Assembly (NCBI RefSeq): GCF_023716565.1
Contig: NZ_CP071848.1
Coordinates: 1,922,001 to 1,986,000, forward strand
Origin: Vibrio sp. SCSIO 43136
GTDB taxonomy: Bacteria; Pseudomonadota; Gammaproteobacteria; Enterobacterales; Vibrionaceae
Length of the DNA stretch: 64,000 bases
Reading direction: 5' to 3'
This document shows positions 53,368 to 61,468 of the stretch, piece by piece. Below the pieces are notes generated by a model that was not told the origin of the DNA, did no database searches, and worked only from the letters and a program-made list of their open reading frames with translations. Within the stretch, counting starts at the first letter, position 1. Every line of letters starts with the position of its first letter. The translations under genes and the position numbers were made by a program.

Positions 53368-54246
53368 TTGAACCTATTTGTTAATGATCTTACCGTCATC
53401 GATGTCTCATACCTGTGTGAAAAGCGAGGTATGGTAGGGGAAAGTTGGATTTTGGATGTCATTCTCTCAGGTGAGCTCAATGAAATGAGCATGGTGCTAG
53501 ACTTTGGCAAGGTTAAAAAACAGATCAAATATTTGGTCGATGAGTATGTGGATCACCGCCTACTGATCCCAGCTGTAAACTCGCAAGTACATATTCAAGC
53601 GACGCAAAACGGCTACTCAACTGTCGACCTAATTCGTGGCGACAAAAGCATTCACCTAAACTGCCCAGATGAAGCGTTCTGCATCATCGATGCACCTCAA
53701 GTGGATATCGAAAGCGTAACTGAGCATATTTACCAAGTGCTGAAAGGCAACCTACCGCACAACGTACAAGGCTTAGAAATCACTCTACGCCATGAAAACA
53801 TCGCAGGCGCTTTCTACCACTATTCTCACGGGCTGAAAAAACACGATGGCAACTGCCAACGCATCGCCCACGGCCACCGCTCACCTATCGAGCTACACGT
53901 CGATGGAGCTCGCGATTCAGCTCTAGAACAAGCTTTTGCCAACCGCTGGGAAGACATCTACTTAGGGACAAAAGAAGACCAAGTAGCGCTAGAAACCTTA
54001 ACACTGAGCGAACACGCAAGCACTATCACCAATGACAGTCACTACGGCTTCAAATACACAGCGCCACAAGGCGAGTTTGAGATTGCGATTGCTAAAACAG
54101 AATGCGAAGTGTTGGATACAGACACGACAGTTGAACTGCTCGCAGCCTACATTGCAGATGAAGTAAAGCCTTCAGTTGCAGAAGGTAAATCTCTAAAAGT
54201 TGTCGCTTATGAAGGGGTTGGCAAAGGGGCTATGGCGTTTAGGTAG
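53368..54246 (+). CDS. Two-domain QueD-like (6-pyruvoyl/6-carboxy-tetrahydropterin synthase) protein with split motifs
   Basis: 292 residues, twice the length of QueD. The N-terminal half has the GMVGESW...MVLDFGKVK and DHRLLIP blocks, but no zinc-binding His. The C-terminal half has the zinc set His154 (HYSHGL), Cys163 (GNC) and His168/His170 (AHGHRS), but lacks the DF and DHR blocks. The active site is therefore shared between halves. The start is TTG, with AAGGA seven bases upstream and an extended -10 promoter. Its last 258 bases are repeated at 57675-57932. A role in queuosine or pterin synthesis is a family inference. Confidence 0.78.
   Translation: MNLFVNDLTVIDVSYLCEKRGMVGESWILDVILSGELNEMSMVLDFGKVKKQIKYLVDEYVDHRLLIPAVNSQVHIQATQNGYSTVDLIRGDKSIHLNCPDEAFCIIDAPQVDIESVTEHIYQVLKGNLPHNVQGLEITLRHENIAGAFYHYSHGLKKHDGNCQRIAHGHRSPIELHVDGARDSALEQAFANRWEDIYLGTKEDQVALETLTLSEHASTITNDSHYGFKYTAPQGEFEIAIAKTECEVLDTDTTVELLAAYIADEVKPSVAEGKSLKVVAYEGVGKGAMAFR
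53989..54246 (+). repeat. 258-bp direct repeat, copy 1 (3' end of the QueD-like gene)
   Basis: Starts at CTAGA and ends at the TAG stop. Copy 2 at 57675-57932 differs at about five positions. The two copies bracket 54247-57674, containing a diguanylate cyclase gene and a REP-associated transposase gene. Confidence 0.92.
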
Positions 54247-54265
54247 TTTAAAATCTAATCATATA

Positions 54266-54292
54266 ACACCCATAAACAGATTTTATGGGTGT
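54266..54292 (+). terminator. Hairpin after the QueD-like gene
   Basis: ACACCCATAAA (54266-54276) and TTTATGGGTGT (54282-54292) form an 11-base perfect stem, 20 bases after the stop. No T run. This differs from the terminator following copy 2 (57955-57985). Confidence 0.5.
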
Positions 54293-54540
54293 AATTGGCT
54301 AACAGTCTTCCAAGCAACGACTATGTTGTCTGACATATCACCCTTCATATCCCAAGTAACCACTAATCCTTACTGAGCCCGCTCCACAATAACCTGACTT
54401 TGTCCCTTACTAGAGCGAAAACAAATTTGCTCACTAATCATTGTCATGGCCTCATATTCAAGTTATAAAGAGCTTAAATAACAATTATAAAATTAATGTC
54501 TTTTGGCTAGCTTTTGCAAAACTCTAATGTTGTTATAGAG

Positions 54541-56406
54541 ATGCCTATGCCAAAGCCAATACAAGAAAAAACTAAAAACAAATACTGGCAGTCCAACAAA
54601 ACATACCTTGGTCTCGCTCTATGTTTCCTATCTTTTGGGGCGCTCGTGGCCCTGTTCACCTCATTCGTTAACTACCACATGCAAGTCACTAATATTGATA
54701 GTGCCTTGGAATCCAAATTTGAAGGGGAGCTCTACGCAAAAAAGCGATTGATTGCTAACTCCATTAACTCTCTAGATGCAACCTTGTTGTCTATCGTGAG
54801 TAGCCCAATCACCACCAATTACCTCAAAGTACCGACACCAAGCAACCTCAATACTCTTCAGTCTCTTTTCCTAGCCATACTTGAGTCAGAGCCAGAGTAC
54901 ATGCAAGTTCGATATCTCAACCAGACCGGTGCCGAAATGGTCAGAGTTGAGAGAAATATGCTCGGGCACAGCATTGTTAGAGACAAGAATGAGCTACAAA
55001 ACAAAGCGGACAGGTACTATTTTTACGAATCTATTGCTTTGAACAAGCACGAAATCTGGTACTCGAAACTCGATCTGAATGTAGAACACGGACAAATCGA
55101 ACACCCGATAAAACCCACGATTCGTATCGCGACACCTTTAAAACATGAAGGCAACCTCTATGGCGTGATCGTTATTAACGTGAATGCGTCGTTTATGCTG
55201 AATGCAATTTCACAGTCTACTGACTTTGATGTATTTATTGCCGATAAAGATAACCAAGTCTTACATCACCCAAATGAAACCTTATCTTGGAGTCGCTATT
55301 TAGGCGAAAAAGAGCACGACTACCTAACCTCCTATGAAGGTAGATCGATCTATTCATACTCGCTGAACGAGCTTGTAAGCAATGGTGAAGGACTAAAGTT
55401 AGTCATGGTTCCTAAAACGACCACTATAGAAACTATTACCAATACCAACTTTTTCACGGCCGCCATTATTGCCGCGATCGTGATGCTTATTTCGTTCCCC
55501 CTATCGGCTATCGTCGCCCTTATACCTGCTAAGCTACAAAATCGACTCTCTGATACATTGGTTGAACTCAAGCGCACCAATGCAATTGTCAGTAAACACG
55601 TAATCACAAGCAAAACCGACCTTAACGGTAATATTACCGATGTAAGTGAGCGTATGTGTAAGCTCTCTGGCTATACTGCCGACGAAATGATCGGTCAAAA
55701 ACACAGCATGCTAAAGAATAGTAAAGCCAGCCCAAGAGCATACAAATCGCTATGGAGGACGATAACCAAAGGTCACACATGGAAAGGCGAGTTTTTCAAC
55801 CAGACAAAAGCAGGCAAACCTTACTGGATTTACAGCATTATCACTCCAGAACTGGATGAAGAAGGAAATTGCACGGGCTACGCACAAATAGCCCAAGAAA
55901 TCACTTCACGAAAAGCACTTGAAGTGATGTCGATTACTGACTCACTCACCCAACTATTCAATCGACACAAGCTTGATCAAGTACTCACCGAGCAGACGAA
56001 TGTCTTTAAACGATATCAGCAGCCTTTCAGCATCATTCTTATCGATTTAGATCACTTTAAGTCGATCAATGACAACTATGGACATCAAATAGGAGATGAA
56101 ATTTTAGCCTCCGCAGCCCACATGTTGAAAACATGCTCGCGAGAAGTCGATTTTGCAGGCCGCTGGGGCGGCGAGGAGTTTCTCATCATTTGCCCAAACA
56201 CCAACCTAAAGGGTGTACGGACATTAGCAGAAAAACTAAGGACCACCATCGCATCTTCTTATGAGGATAAAGAACCTCAAGTTACGGCAAGCTTCGGGAT
56301 AGCCCAATGCGCTAAAGATGAAGAAGTGAATGCGCTAATTGCCAGAGCAGATACAGCCCTGTACAAAGCGAAAGAGCGAGGACGAAATCGTATCGAGTCA
56401 GAATAG
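54541..56406 (+). CDS. Membrane diguanylate cyclase (Cache-PAS-GGEEF)
   Basis: About 621 residues. A membrane segment lies near residues 20-45, a Cache-type periplasmic domain near 50-290 (YMQVRYLNQTGAEMVRVER, PTIRIATPLKHEGNLYGVIVINV), and a second membrane segment near 310-335. A PAS domain with PAC motif follows (GYTADEMIGQKHSML, EGNCTGYAQIAQEITSR), then GGDEF with active signature RWGGEEF near 543. The inhibitory RxxD site (REVD) is intact five residues before it. Starts at 54541 or 54547 are both possible; a TTG at 54514 is less likely. The gene lies between the two copies of the 258-bp repeat. Confidence 0.9.
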   Translation: MPMPKPIQEKTKNKYWQSNKTYLGLALCFLSFGALVALFTSFVNYHMQVTNIDSALESKFEGELYAKKRLIANSINSLDATLLSIVSSPITTNYLKVPTPSNLNTLQSLFLAILESEPEYMQVRYLNQTGAEMVRVERNMLGHSIVRDKNELQNKADRYYFYESIALNKHEIWYSKLDLNVEHGQIEHPIKPTIRIATPLKHEGNLYGVIVINVNASFMLNAISQSTDFDVFIADKDNQVLHHPNETLSWSRYLGEKEHDYLTSYEGRSIYSYSLNELVSNGEGLKLVMVPKTTTIETITNTNFFTAAIIAAIVMLISFPLSAIVALIPAKLQNRLSDTLVELKRTNAIVSKHVITSKTDLNGNITDVSERMCKLSGYTADEMIGQKHSMLKNSKASPRAYKSLWRTITKGHTWKGEFFNQTKAGKPYWIYSIITPELDEEGNCTGYAQIAQEITSRKALEVMSITDSLTQLFNRHKLDQVLTEQTNVFKRYQQPFSIILIDLDHFKSINDNYGHQIGDEILASAAHMLKTCSREVDFAGRWGGEEFLIICPNTNLKGVRTLAEKLRTTIASSYEDKEPQVTASFGIAQCAKDEEVNALIARADTALYKAKERGRNRIESE

Positions 56407-56416
56407 AATTTTAACA

Positions 56417-57532
56417 GGACACACACCAAAAGTATGAAAATAGACTGATTTCACTCAGACAGTAACTAAGCTCTCATTCGCTTTGACGCCAAGCAGTTAA
56501 GGTAAACACAAACAACCAACCTTAACGACTTATGACTACTGCAAGAAAACAGCTCGTGGCCGTAGATGCCACACCCTATTATCATTGTATATCTCGCTGC
56601 GTGAGACGTAGCTTCCTTTGCGGCATTGATAGTCTTACTAATACTAACTGCGAACACCGACGAGCGTGGGTAGAAGCCAAAATACTGTCACTTACGCAGA
56701 TGTACTGCATCAATGTATGTGCCTATGCCGTAATGAGTAACCACTTTCACGTTGTACTGCACATAGATCGCAGTAAGGCGCTAGCATTATCTCAGGACGA
56801 AGTCGTAGAAAGGTGGGGAGTCGATCACAAGTTACCAGCCTTGATACAGAGGTGGCGACAAAAGCAGCTAACATGCCAAGCGGAAGAACAAAAATGCTCA
56901 GAAACAATTGAGATTTGGCGAGAACGCTTATGGTCACTCAGTTGGTTTATGAAGGAGCTCAACTACGATATTGCCTGCAAAGCTAACCGAGAGGACAATT
57001 GCACTGGTCATTTCTGGGAAAGCCGCTTTAAAAGCCAAGCACTGTTAGATGAAAAAGCACTTGCCGCAGCGGTGGCATACGTAGATTTAAACCCCGTTAG
57101 AGCTGGCGTGGCAAAAACTCCCGAAAGTTCAGACTTTACATCGATAAAAGCCCGCATAGATGCGTTGAATCAGAACCAAACTACCGCTCCTTGTTTACAT
57201 CCATTCGTTGGCTCTTCGAACAACTTAAAGCTTAATGGCATCCCATTTCGATTAATTGACTATCTCGAACTCATTGACTGGACTGCACGACAGTTTAGGG
57301 AAGGAAAATATGCGATGGAAACTGCCCTCCCCCCGATCTTGGATAGGCTCGATATCGATTCAGCCACTTGGTTTAAAGCATGTGTTCAACTAGAGAGACC
57401 GCATGTAACTGCCGTTGGCAGTATAAGCCAAATCGAATGTGCTAAAGCTGCTTTGAACAAGACTAAGATCCATCTTTATTCTCTGGGCTAGAAGTTACAA
57501 GTACACCAGTTTTCAAAATTAGGTGCCTGTCC
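56417..57532 (+). mobile_element. RAYT element 1
   Basis: Bounded left by GGACACACACC (56417-56427) and right by GGTGCCTGTCC (57522-57532), an imperfect inverted repeat (9 of 11). Contains one Y1 transposase gene. About 1.1 kb is closely similar to element 2 at 58023. Confidence 0.7.
56532..57491 (+). CDS. REP-associated tyrosine transposase (RAYT), copy 1
   Basis: A 319-residue Y1-type transposase (IS200-like/RAYT). The HUH metal motif is SNHFHVVLH (His71, His73). The candidate nucleophile Tyr144 lies in KELNYDIACKANRE, followed by the RAYT hallmark GHFWESRFKSQALLD and YVDLNPVRAG. It is longer than IS200 transposases (about 150) and typical of RAYTs. It is about 94% identical to copy 2. The gene looks intact. 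RAYTs are often domesticated and mobilise REP-type hairpins. Confidence 0.9.
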   Translation: MTTARKQLVAVDATPYYHCISRCVRRSFLCGIDSLTNTNCEHRRAWVEAKILSLTQMYCINVCAYAVMSNHFHVVLHIDRSKALALSQDEVVERWGVDHKLPALIQRWRQKQLTCQAEEQKCSETIEIWRERLWSLSWFMKELNYDIACKANREDNCTGHFWESRFKSQALLDEKALAAAVAYVDLNPVRAGVAKTPESSDFTSIKARIDALNQNQTTAPCLHPFVGSSNNLKLNGIPFRLIDYLELIDWTARQFREGKYAMETALPPILDRLDIDSATWFKACVQLERPHVTAVGSISQIECAKAALNKTKIHLYSLG

Positions 57533-57546
57533 TTTAATTATGTCCC

Positions 57547-57670
57547 AGGAAAACGTCGTCGATACTTTAAATCTGCCACCAAAAAACTGAATCTTTAAAC
57601 CCTATCTTGCACATGGCAATGGGAACGGCATATTTGGTCAGTTTCTAATTAGCTGCCTGTCCTTTAATTA
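57547..57670 (+). repeat. RAYT-associated repeat, unit A
   Basis: Shares the sequence AAATCTGCCACCAAAAAACT, the run TTGCACAT...GGCATATTTGGTCAGTTTCT and the terminal GCCTGTCCTTTAATTA with two copies downstream of RAYT 2. It lies directly before the second QueD fragment. Confidence 0.75.
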
Positions 57671-57674
57671 GATT

Positions 57675-57932
57675 CTAGAGACCTTAACACTGAGCGAACA
57701 CGCAAGCACTATCACCAATGACAGTCACTACGGCTTCAAATACACAGCGCCACAAGGCGAGTTTGAGATTGCTATAGCTAAAACAGAATGCGAAGTGTTG
57801 GATACAGACACGACAGTTGAACTGCTCGCAGCCTACATTGCAGATGAAGTAAAACCTTCAGTTGCAGAAGGTAAATCTCTAAAAGTTGTCGCTTATGAAG
57901 GGGTTGGTAAAGGGGCTATGGCGTTTAGGTAG
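57675..57932 (+). pseudogene. Duplicated 3' fragment of the QueD-like gene (copy 2)
   Basis: The last 85 codons of the QueD-like protein reappear in frame to the stop TAG, with five base changes in 258. It has no start or 5' part. It begins immediately after the RAYT repeat (GCCTGTCCTTTAATTAGATT). Because it is followed by a good terminator, it may be the original gene end displaced by the insertion of 53989-57674. Confidence 0.9.
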
Positions 57933-57954
57933 CATCTAGGCTCCCGTTTTGTAG

Positions 57955-57985
57955 AAAGCTCATCGCATACCAATCGATGAGCTTT
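57955..57985 (+). terminator. Intrinsic terminator after the QueD fragment
   Basis: AAAGCTCATCG (57955-57965) and CGATGAGCTTT (57975-57985) form an 11-base stem over nine bases, followed by T's. It would end transcription from the original QueD-like gene. Confidence 0.88.
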
Positions 57986-58022
57986 TTTATATCTTGCTAA
58001 TACACAGGTATCTTTTTAAGCG

Positions 58023-59279
58023 GGACACACACCAAAAGTATGAAAATAGACTGATTTCACTCAGACAGTAACTAAGCTCTCATTCGCTTTGACGCCAAGC
58101 AGTTAAGGTAAACACAAACAACTAACCTTAACGACTTATGACTACTGCTAGAAAACAGCTCGTGGCCGTAGATGCCACGCCTTATTATCATTGTGTATCT
58201 CGCTGCGTGAGACGTAGCTTCCTTTGCGGCATTGATAGTCTGACTAATACTAACTACGAACACCGACGAGCTTGGGTAGAAGCCAAAATACTGTCACTTA
58301 TGCAAATGTACTGTATCGATGTATGTGCCTATGCAGTAATGAGTAACCACTTTCATGTTGTTCTGCACATAGATCGCAGCAAAGCGCTGGCATTAACTCA
58401 GGACGAAGTCGTGGAAAGGTGGGGAGCAGAACACAAGTTACCAGCCTTGATTCAGAGGTGGAGACAAAAGCAGCTAACATGCCAAGTGGAAGAACAAAAA
58501 TGCTCTGAAATAATTGAGATCTGGCGAGAACGCTTATGGTCACTCAGTTGGTTTATGAAGGAGCTCAACTACGACATTGCTTGCAAAGCCAACCGAGAGG
58601 ACAATTGCACTGGTCACTTCTGGGAAAGTCGCTTTAAAAGCCAAGCACTGTTAGATGAAAAAGCGCTTGCCGCAGCGATGGCATACGTAGATTTAAACCC
58701 CGTTAGAGCTGGTGTGGCAAAAACTCCCGAAAGTTCAGACTTTACCTCAGTAAAAGCCCGGATAGATGCGTTAAATCAGAACCAAACTACCGCTCATTGT
58801 TTACATCCATTCGTTGGCTCTTCGAACAACATCAAGCCTAATGGCATCCCATTTCGATTGATTGACTATCTCGAACTCATTGACTGGACGGCTCGACAGT
58901 TTAGGGAAGGAAAATATACGATGGATACTCCCCTTCCCCCGATCTTGGATAGGCTCGATATCGATTCAGCCACTTGGTTTAAAGCGTGCGTTCAGCTTGA
59001 GAGGCCGCGTGCGACTGCCATTGGCAGTATAAGCCAAATCGAATGTGCTAGAGCTGCTTTGAACAAGACCAAGATTCATCTTTATTCTCTGGAATAGAAG
59101 TTACAAGTACACCAGTTATAGTCACGCCAGTTGTTTCTGGCTTTTTGTGTTGGTTGTTCTTGCAAGAAAATGTCACCAATTTCATAAACCTGCCACCAAA
59201 AAACTAAATCTTTAAACCCTATCTTGCACATAACATTGGGAATGGCATATTTGGTCAGTTTCTAGTTAGGTGCCTGTCC
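58023..59279 (+). mobile_element. RAYT element 2
   Basis: Bounded left by GGACACACACC (58023-58033) and right by GGTGCCTGTCC (59269-59279). It may extend to the variant end GGTGCATGTCC at 59456-59466. Contains RAYT gene copy 2. Confidence 0.68.
58138..59097 (+). CDS. REP-associated tyrosine transposase (RAYT), copy 2
   Basis: 319 residues with the same HUH (HFH at 71-73), Tyr144 and GHFWESRFKSQ motifs as copy 1, and about 20 substitutions relative to it. All catalytic motifs are intact. The upstream 115 bases are nearly identical to those of copy 1, so promoters or transposition ends are conserved. The lower identity of the RAYT copies compared with the 98% identity of the QueD fragments suggests the two duplications have different histories or rates. 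Confidence 0.9.
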   Translation: MTTARKQLVAVDATPYYHCVSRCVRRSFLCGIDSLTNTNYEHRRAWVEAKILSLMQMYCIDVCAYAVMSNHFHVVLHIDRSKALALTQDEVVERWGAEHKLPALIQRWRQKQLTCQVEEQKCSEIIEIWRERLWSLSWFMKELNYDIACKANREDNCTGHFWESRFKSQALLDEKALAAAMAYVDLNPVRAGVAKTPESSDFTSVKARIDALNQNQTTAHCLHPFVGSSNNIKPNGIPFRLIDYLELIDWTARQFREGKYTMDTPLPPILDRLDIDSATWFKACVQLERPRATAIGSISQIECARAALNKTKIHLYSLE

Positions 59280-59470
59280 TTAATAGATAACTCTTACACC
59301 CGTTATAGTCATGCCAGTTGTTTCTGGATTTTTGTGTTGGTTGTTCTTGCAGGAGAACGCTGTCGATACGATAAATCTGCCACCAAAAGACTGAATCTTT
59401 AAACTCTATCTTGCACATAACACTGGGAATGGCATATTTGGTCAGTTTCCAATTAGGTGCATGTCCTTAA
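59115..59470 (+). repeat. Tandem 187-bp repeats (units B1 and B2)
   Basis: B1 59115-59283 and B2 59302-59470 share GTTATAGTCAYGCCAGTTGT, the AAATCTGCCACC and GGCATATTTGGTCAGTTTC blocks, and end in GGTGCNTGTCC. The block is also similar to unit A at 57547-57670, so three copies occur in the region. Confidence 0.8.
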
Positions 59471-59499
59471 TTGAACATATACATTGCCTTTCAAACTAA

Positions 59500-59539
59500 T
59501 ACTTAAGTACTAACCAAATCATAAGTTTGTATGTATAAT
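59500..59539 (+). promoter_or_regulatory. Promoter and palindrome before the OLD-like gene
   Basis: The palindrome TACTTAAGTA (59500-59509), flanked by CTAA on both sides, precedes a -10 box TATAAT (59534-59539). It could be an operator of the defence gene. No clear -35. Confidence 0.45.
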
Positions 59540-59571
59540 CTCGAATAAATTTCACCTAATGTTACTGTGCG

Positions 59572-61446
59572 ATGTCCCAAACAATTAAGAATATTTGCAA
59601 AATCAATACATCTAAACTCACCGACTACATTCTAGAAATCAGATATCCATTTTACAAAAAGCTAGATATAAACACGAGCTTAACATTTGAGTGCCCATTT
59701 ACAGCTCTAGTTGGTCCAAATGGTTCTGGCAAATCTTCTGTTCTCACATCCCTATATGGCGCAGTCAGAGGAAATTCACTAGGTGACTTTTGGTTTTCAA
59801 CCGATTTAGACCCAATTGTCAGCGATGATGGTAGTGGTCCCGCACGGTTTATATATAAGTACACCCCTAAAGGAATGAAGACAGAAGCCGAAGTTATCAA
59901 GCTTCGTGTTCGTTCAGCTCGCCAAGGCAGACGTGAAGACCCTGATTACTGGGAGACAGCTAGGCCAAGAATGGCTGACAATATGTCAAAATTGTCGTCA
60001 GATATTAGACTTGATGAAAAGCCGCATCGAAATAAATATCGTTGGAAGGCCGCAAATAAACCTGTGATATTTGTTGATTTTCGCAAAGAACTAAGCGCTT
60101 TTGATACTTCATTTTACTTTCATGATATTGGGAACAACCCTCACTATCACAAAATTCAAGATTACCTTAGAGACCGTTCTAAGTCACTAAGCCGTATGTT
60201 GGAACAGCCCCATCAGTTGCCTAGAAAATGGCATAGCCAATCGGTTGGTAAAATAGAGTATTTGACAACTGAGCAACTGCAATGGTGTAACAAGATCTTA
60301 GGGAAAAGCTACAAAGCAGCTAAGAGAGTTAAACATTCTCTATTTGGAAACCTCGGGTATTCAATAATCTTTGAAGACACAGCTCATCAATACAGTGAAG
60401 CAGCTGCTGGCAGCGGTGAAGTAGCAGTAGTTAATACTGTATGTAGTATTTTGTCTGCCCCCCATGGTTCGCTGATACTCCTGGATGAACCCGAAGTATC
60501 GTTACATCCTGGTGCTCAGCATGAACTGCGGAACCTACTATTTGAGATGATATTGACCAAAGAAGCACAAGTTGTAATATCGACTCACTCAGAGCATTTT
60601 TTAAAGGGTTTGCCAAACAATGCCATAAAAATGTTTAACAAAAATCCAACTACCCGCTTATTTCAAGTTTCAAACTCATGTTCTCCCGAACAAGCATTTA
60701 GTCGCCTGGGTGGTATTTCGGAATCAGCAAACAAAATATATGTGGAAGATGAATTGGGAAAAATTCTTCTAGAAGCAGCACTAAAGGATATCGCTCCCTC
60801 TATATTAGACAACTACACTGTTTTACCTTATCCCGGAGGAGCAGATACAATAATTAAGCAACTTCCTGTACACTTTGCTGTAACTGACGATATGAGTAAA
60901 GACTTTGTTATGCTCGATGGAGATAAAAGGAAATCGGTAAAAAGAAGGCACTCTCACAAATATAAACCCCTCATCGATAGTGGAAAGTTGGTAGTTAAGT
61001 CATACAGTGAAGATATAAGCAAGAGTGAATATAGAAATTTAAACAATATACTCAGAAAGCAGACCGGAGTTAGGGGTAGTACATTCTCTCTACCACTTAA
61101 TGGGGGCAATGCTCCAGATGAAATAAAAGAAAAACAAGCTATTTATTTCAAGTTGAAAATATTAGACCAATATCATGACAAATTTCATTTCATTAACACA
61201 GATACCCCCGAGGAACTAATTTGGGAATGTTGCAATAACACCATTGTTGATGTAGATAGTATATCTAGAAAAACCAAAGACTATAAAGAAAGATTTGAGC
61301 TTGCCGCCGAGGAGCTGTTTGGAGAAAAAGAAAGTTGCTCGCAATTAATCATAAATACGCAAAAAATATTTCTAAATCAAAGAAACAGAAAACACCCTCT
61401 TTGGGAAGAATTACTGAATATCCTTCAGGAAAAGCTTAGCTACTGA
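59572..61446 (+). CDS. OLD-type AAA ATPase with TOPRIM nuclease-like domain
   Basis: 624 residues. Walker A is GPNGSGKS (48-55), the signature-like AGSGE is at 279-283, Walker B is LILLDEPEVSLHP (301-313) and the switch is STHSEH. This is the ABC-type AAA head of OLD-family proteins. After it, IYVEDELGKILLEAAL (Glu392) and FVMLDGDK (Asp449, Asp451) match the first Glu and D-x-D of a TOPRIM nuclease. The family includes phage P2 Old and Gabija GajA. The gene is visibly AT-rich relative to neighbours. It has no strong ribosome site and is convergent with a DNA methyltransferase, 22 bases apart. Confidence 0.85.
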   Translation: MSQTIKNICKINTSKLTDYILEIRYPFYKKLDINTSLTFECPFTALVGPNGSGKSSVLTSLYGAVRGNSLGDFWFSTDLDPIVSDDGSGPARFIYKYTPKGMKTEAEVIKLRVRSARQGRREDPDYWETARPRMADNMSKLSSDIRLDEKPHRNKYRWKAANKPVIFVDFRKELSAFDTSFYFHDIGNNPHYHKIQDYLRDRSKSLSRMLEQPHQLPRKWHSQSVGKIEYLTTEQLQWCNKILGKSYKAAKRVKHSLFGNLGYSIIFEDTAHQYSEAAAGSGEVAVVNTVCSILSAPHGSLILLDEPEVSLHPGAQHELRNLLFEMILTKEAQVVISTHSEHFLKGLPNNAIKMFNKNPTTRLFQVSNSCSPEQAFSRLGGISESANKIYVEDELGKILLEAALKDIAPSILDNYTVLPYPGGADTIIKQLPVHFAVTDDMSKDFVMLDGDKRKSVKRRHSHKYKPLIDSGKLVVKSYSEDISKSEYRNLNNILRKQTGVRGSTFSLPLNGGNAPDEIKEKQAIYFKLKILDQYHDKFHFINTDTPEELIWECCNNTIVDVDSISRKTKDYKERFELAAEELFGEKESCSQLIINTQKIFLNQRNRKHPLWEELLNILQEKLSY

Positions 61447-61468
61447 TTAATAATCAAGTCACTCATAG

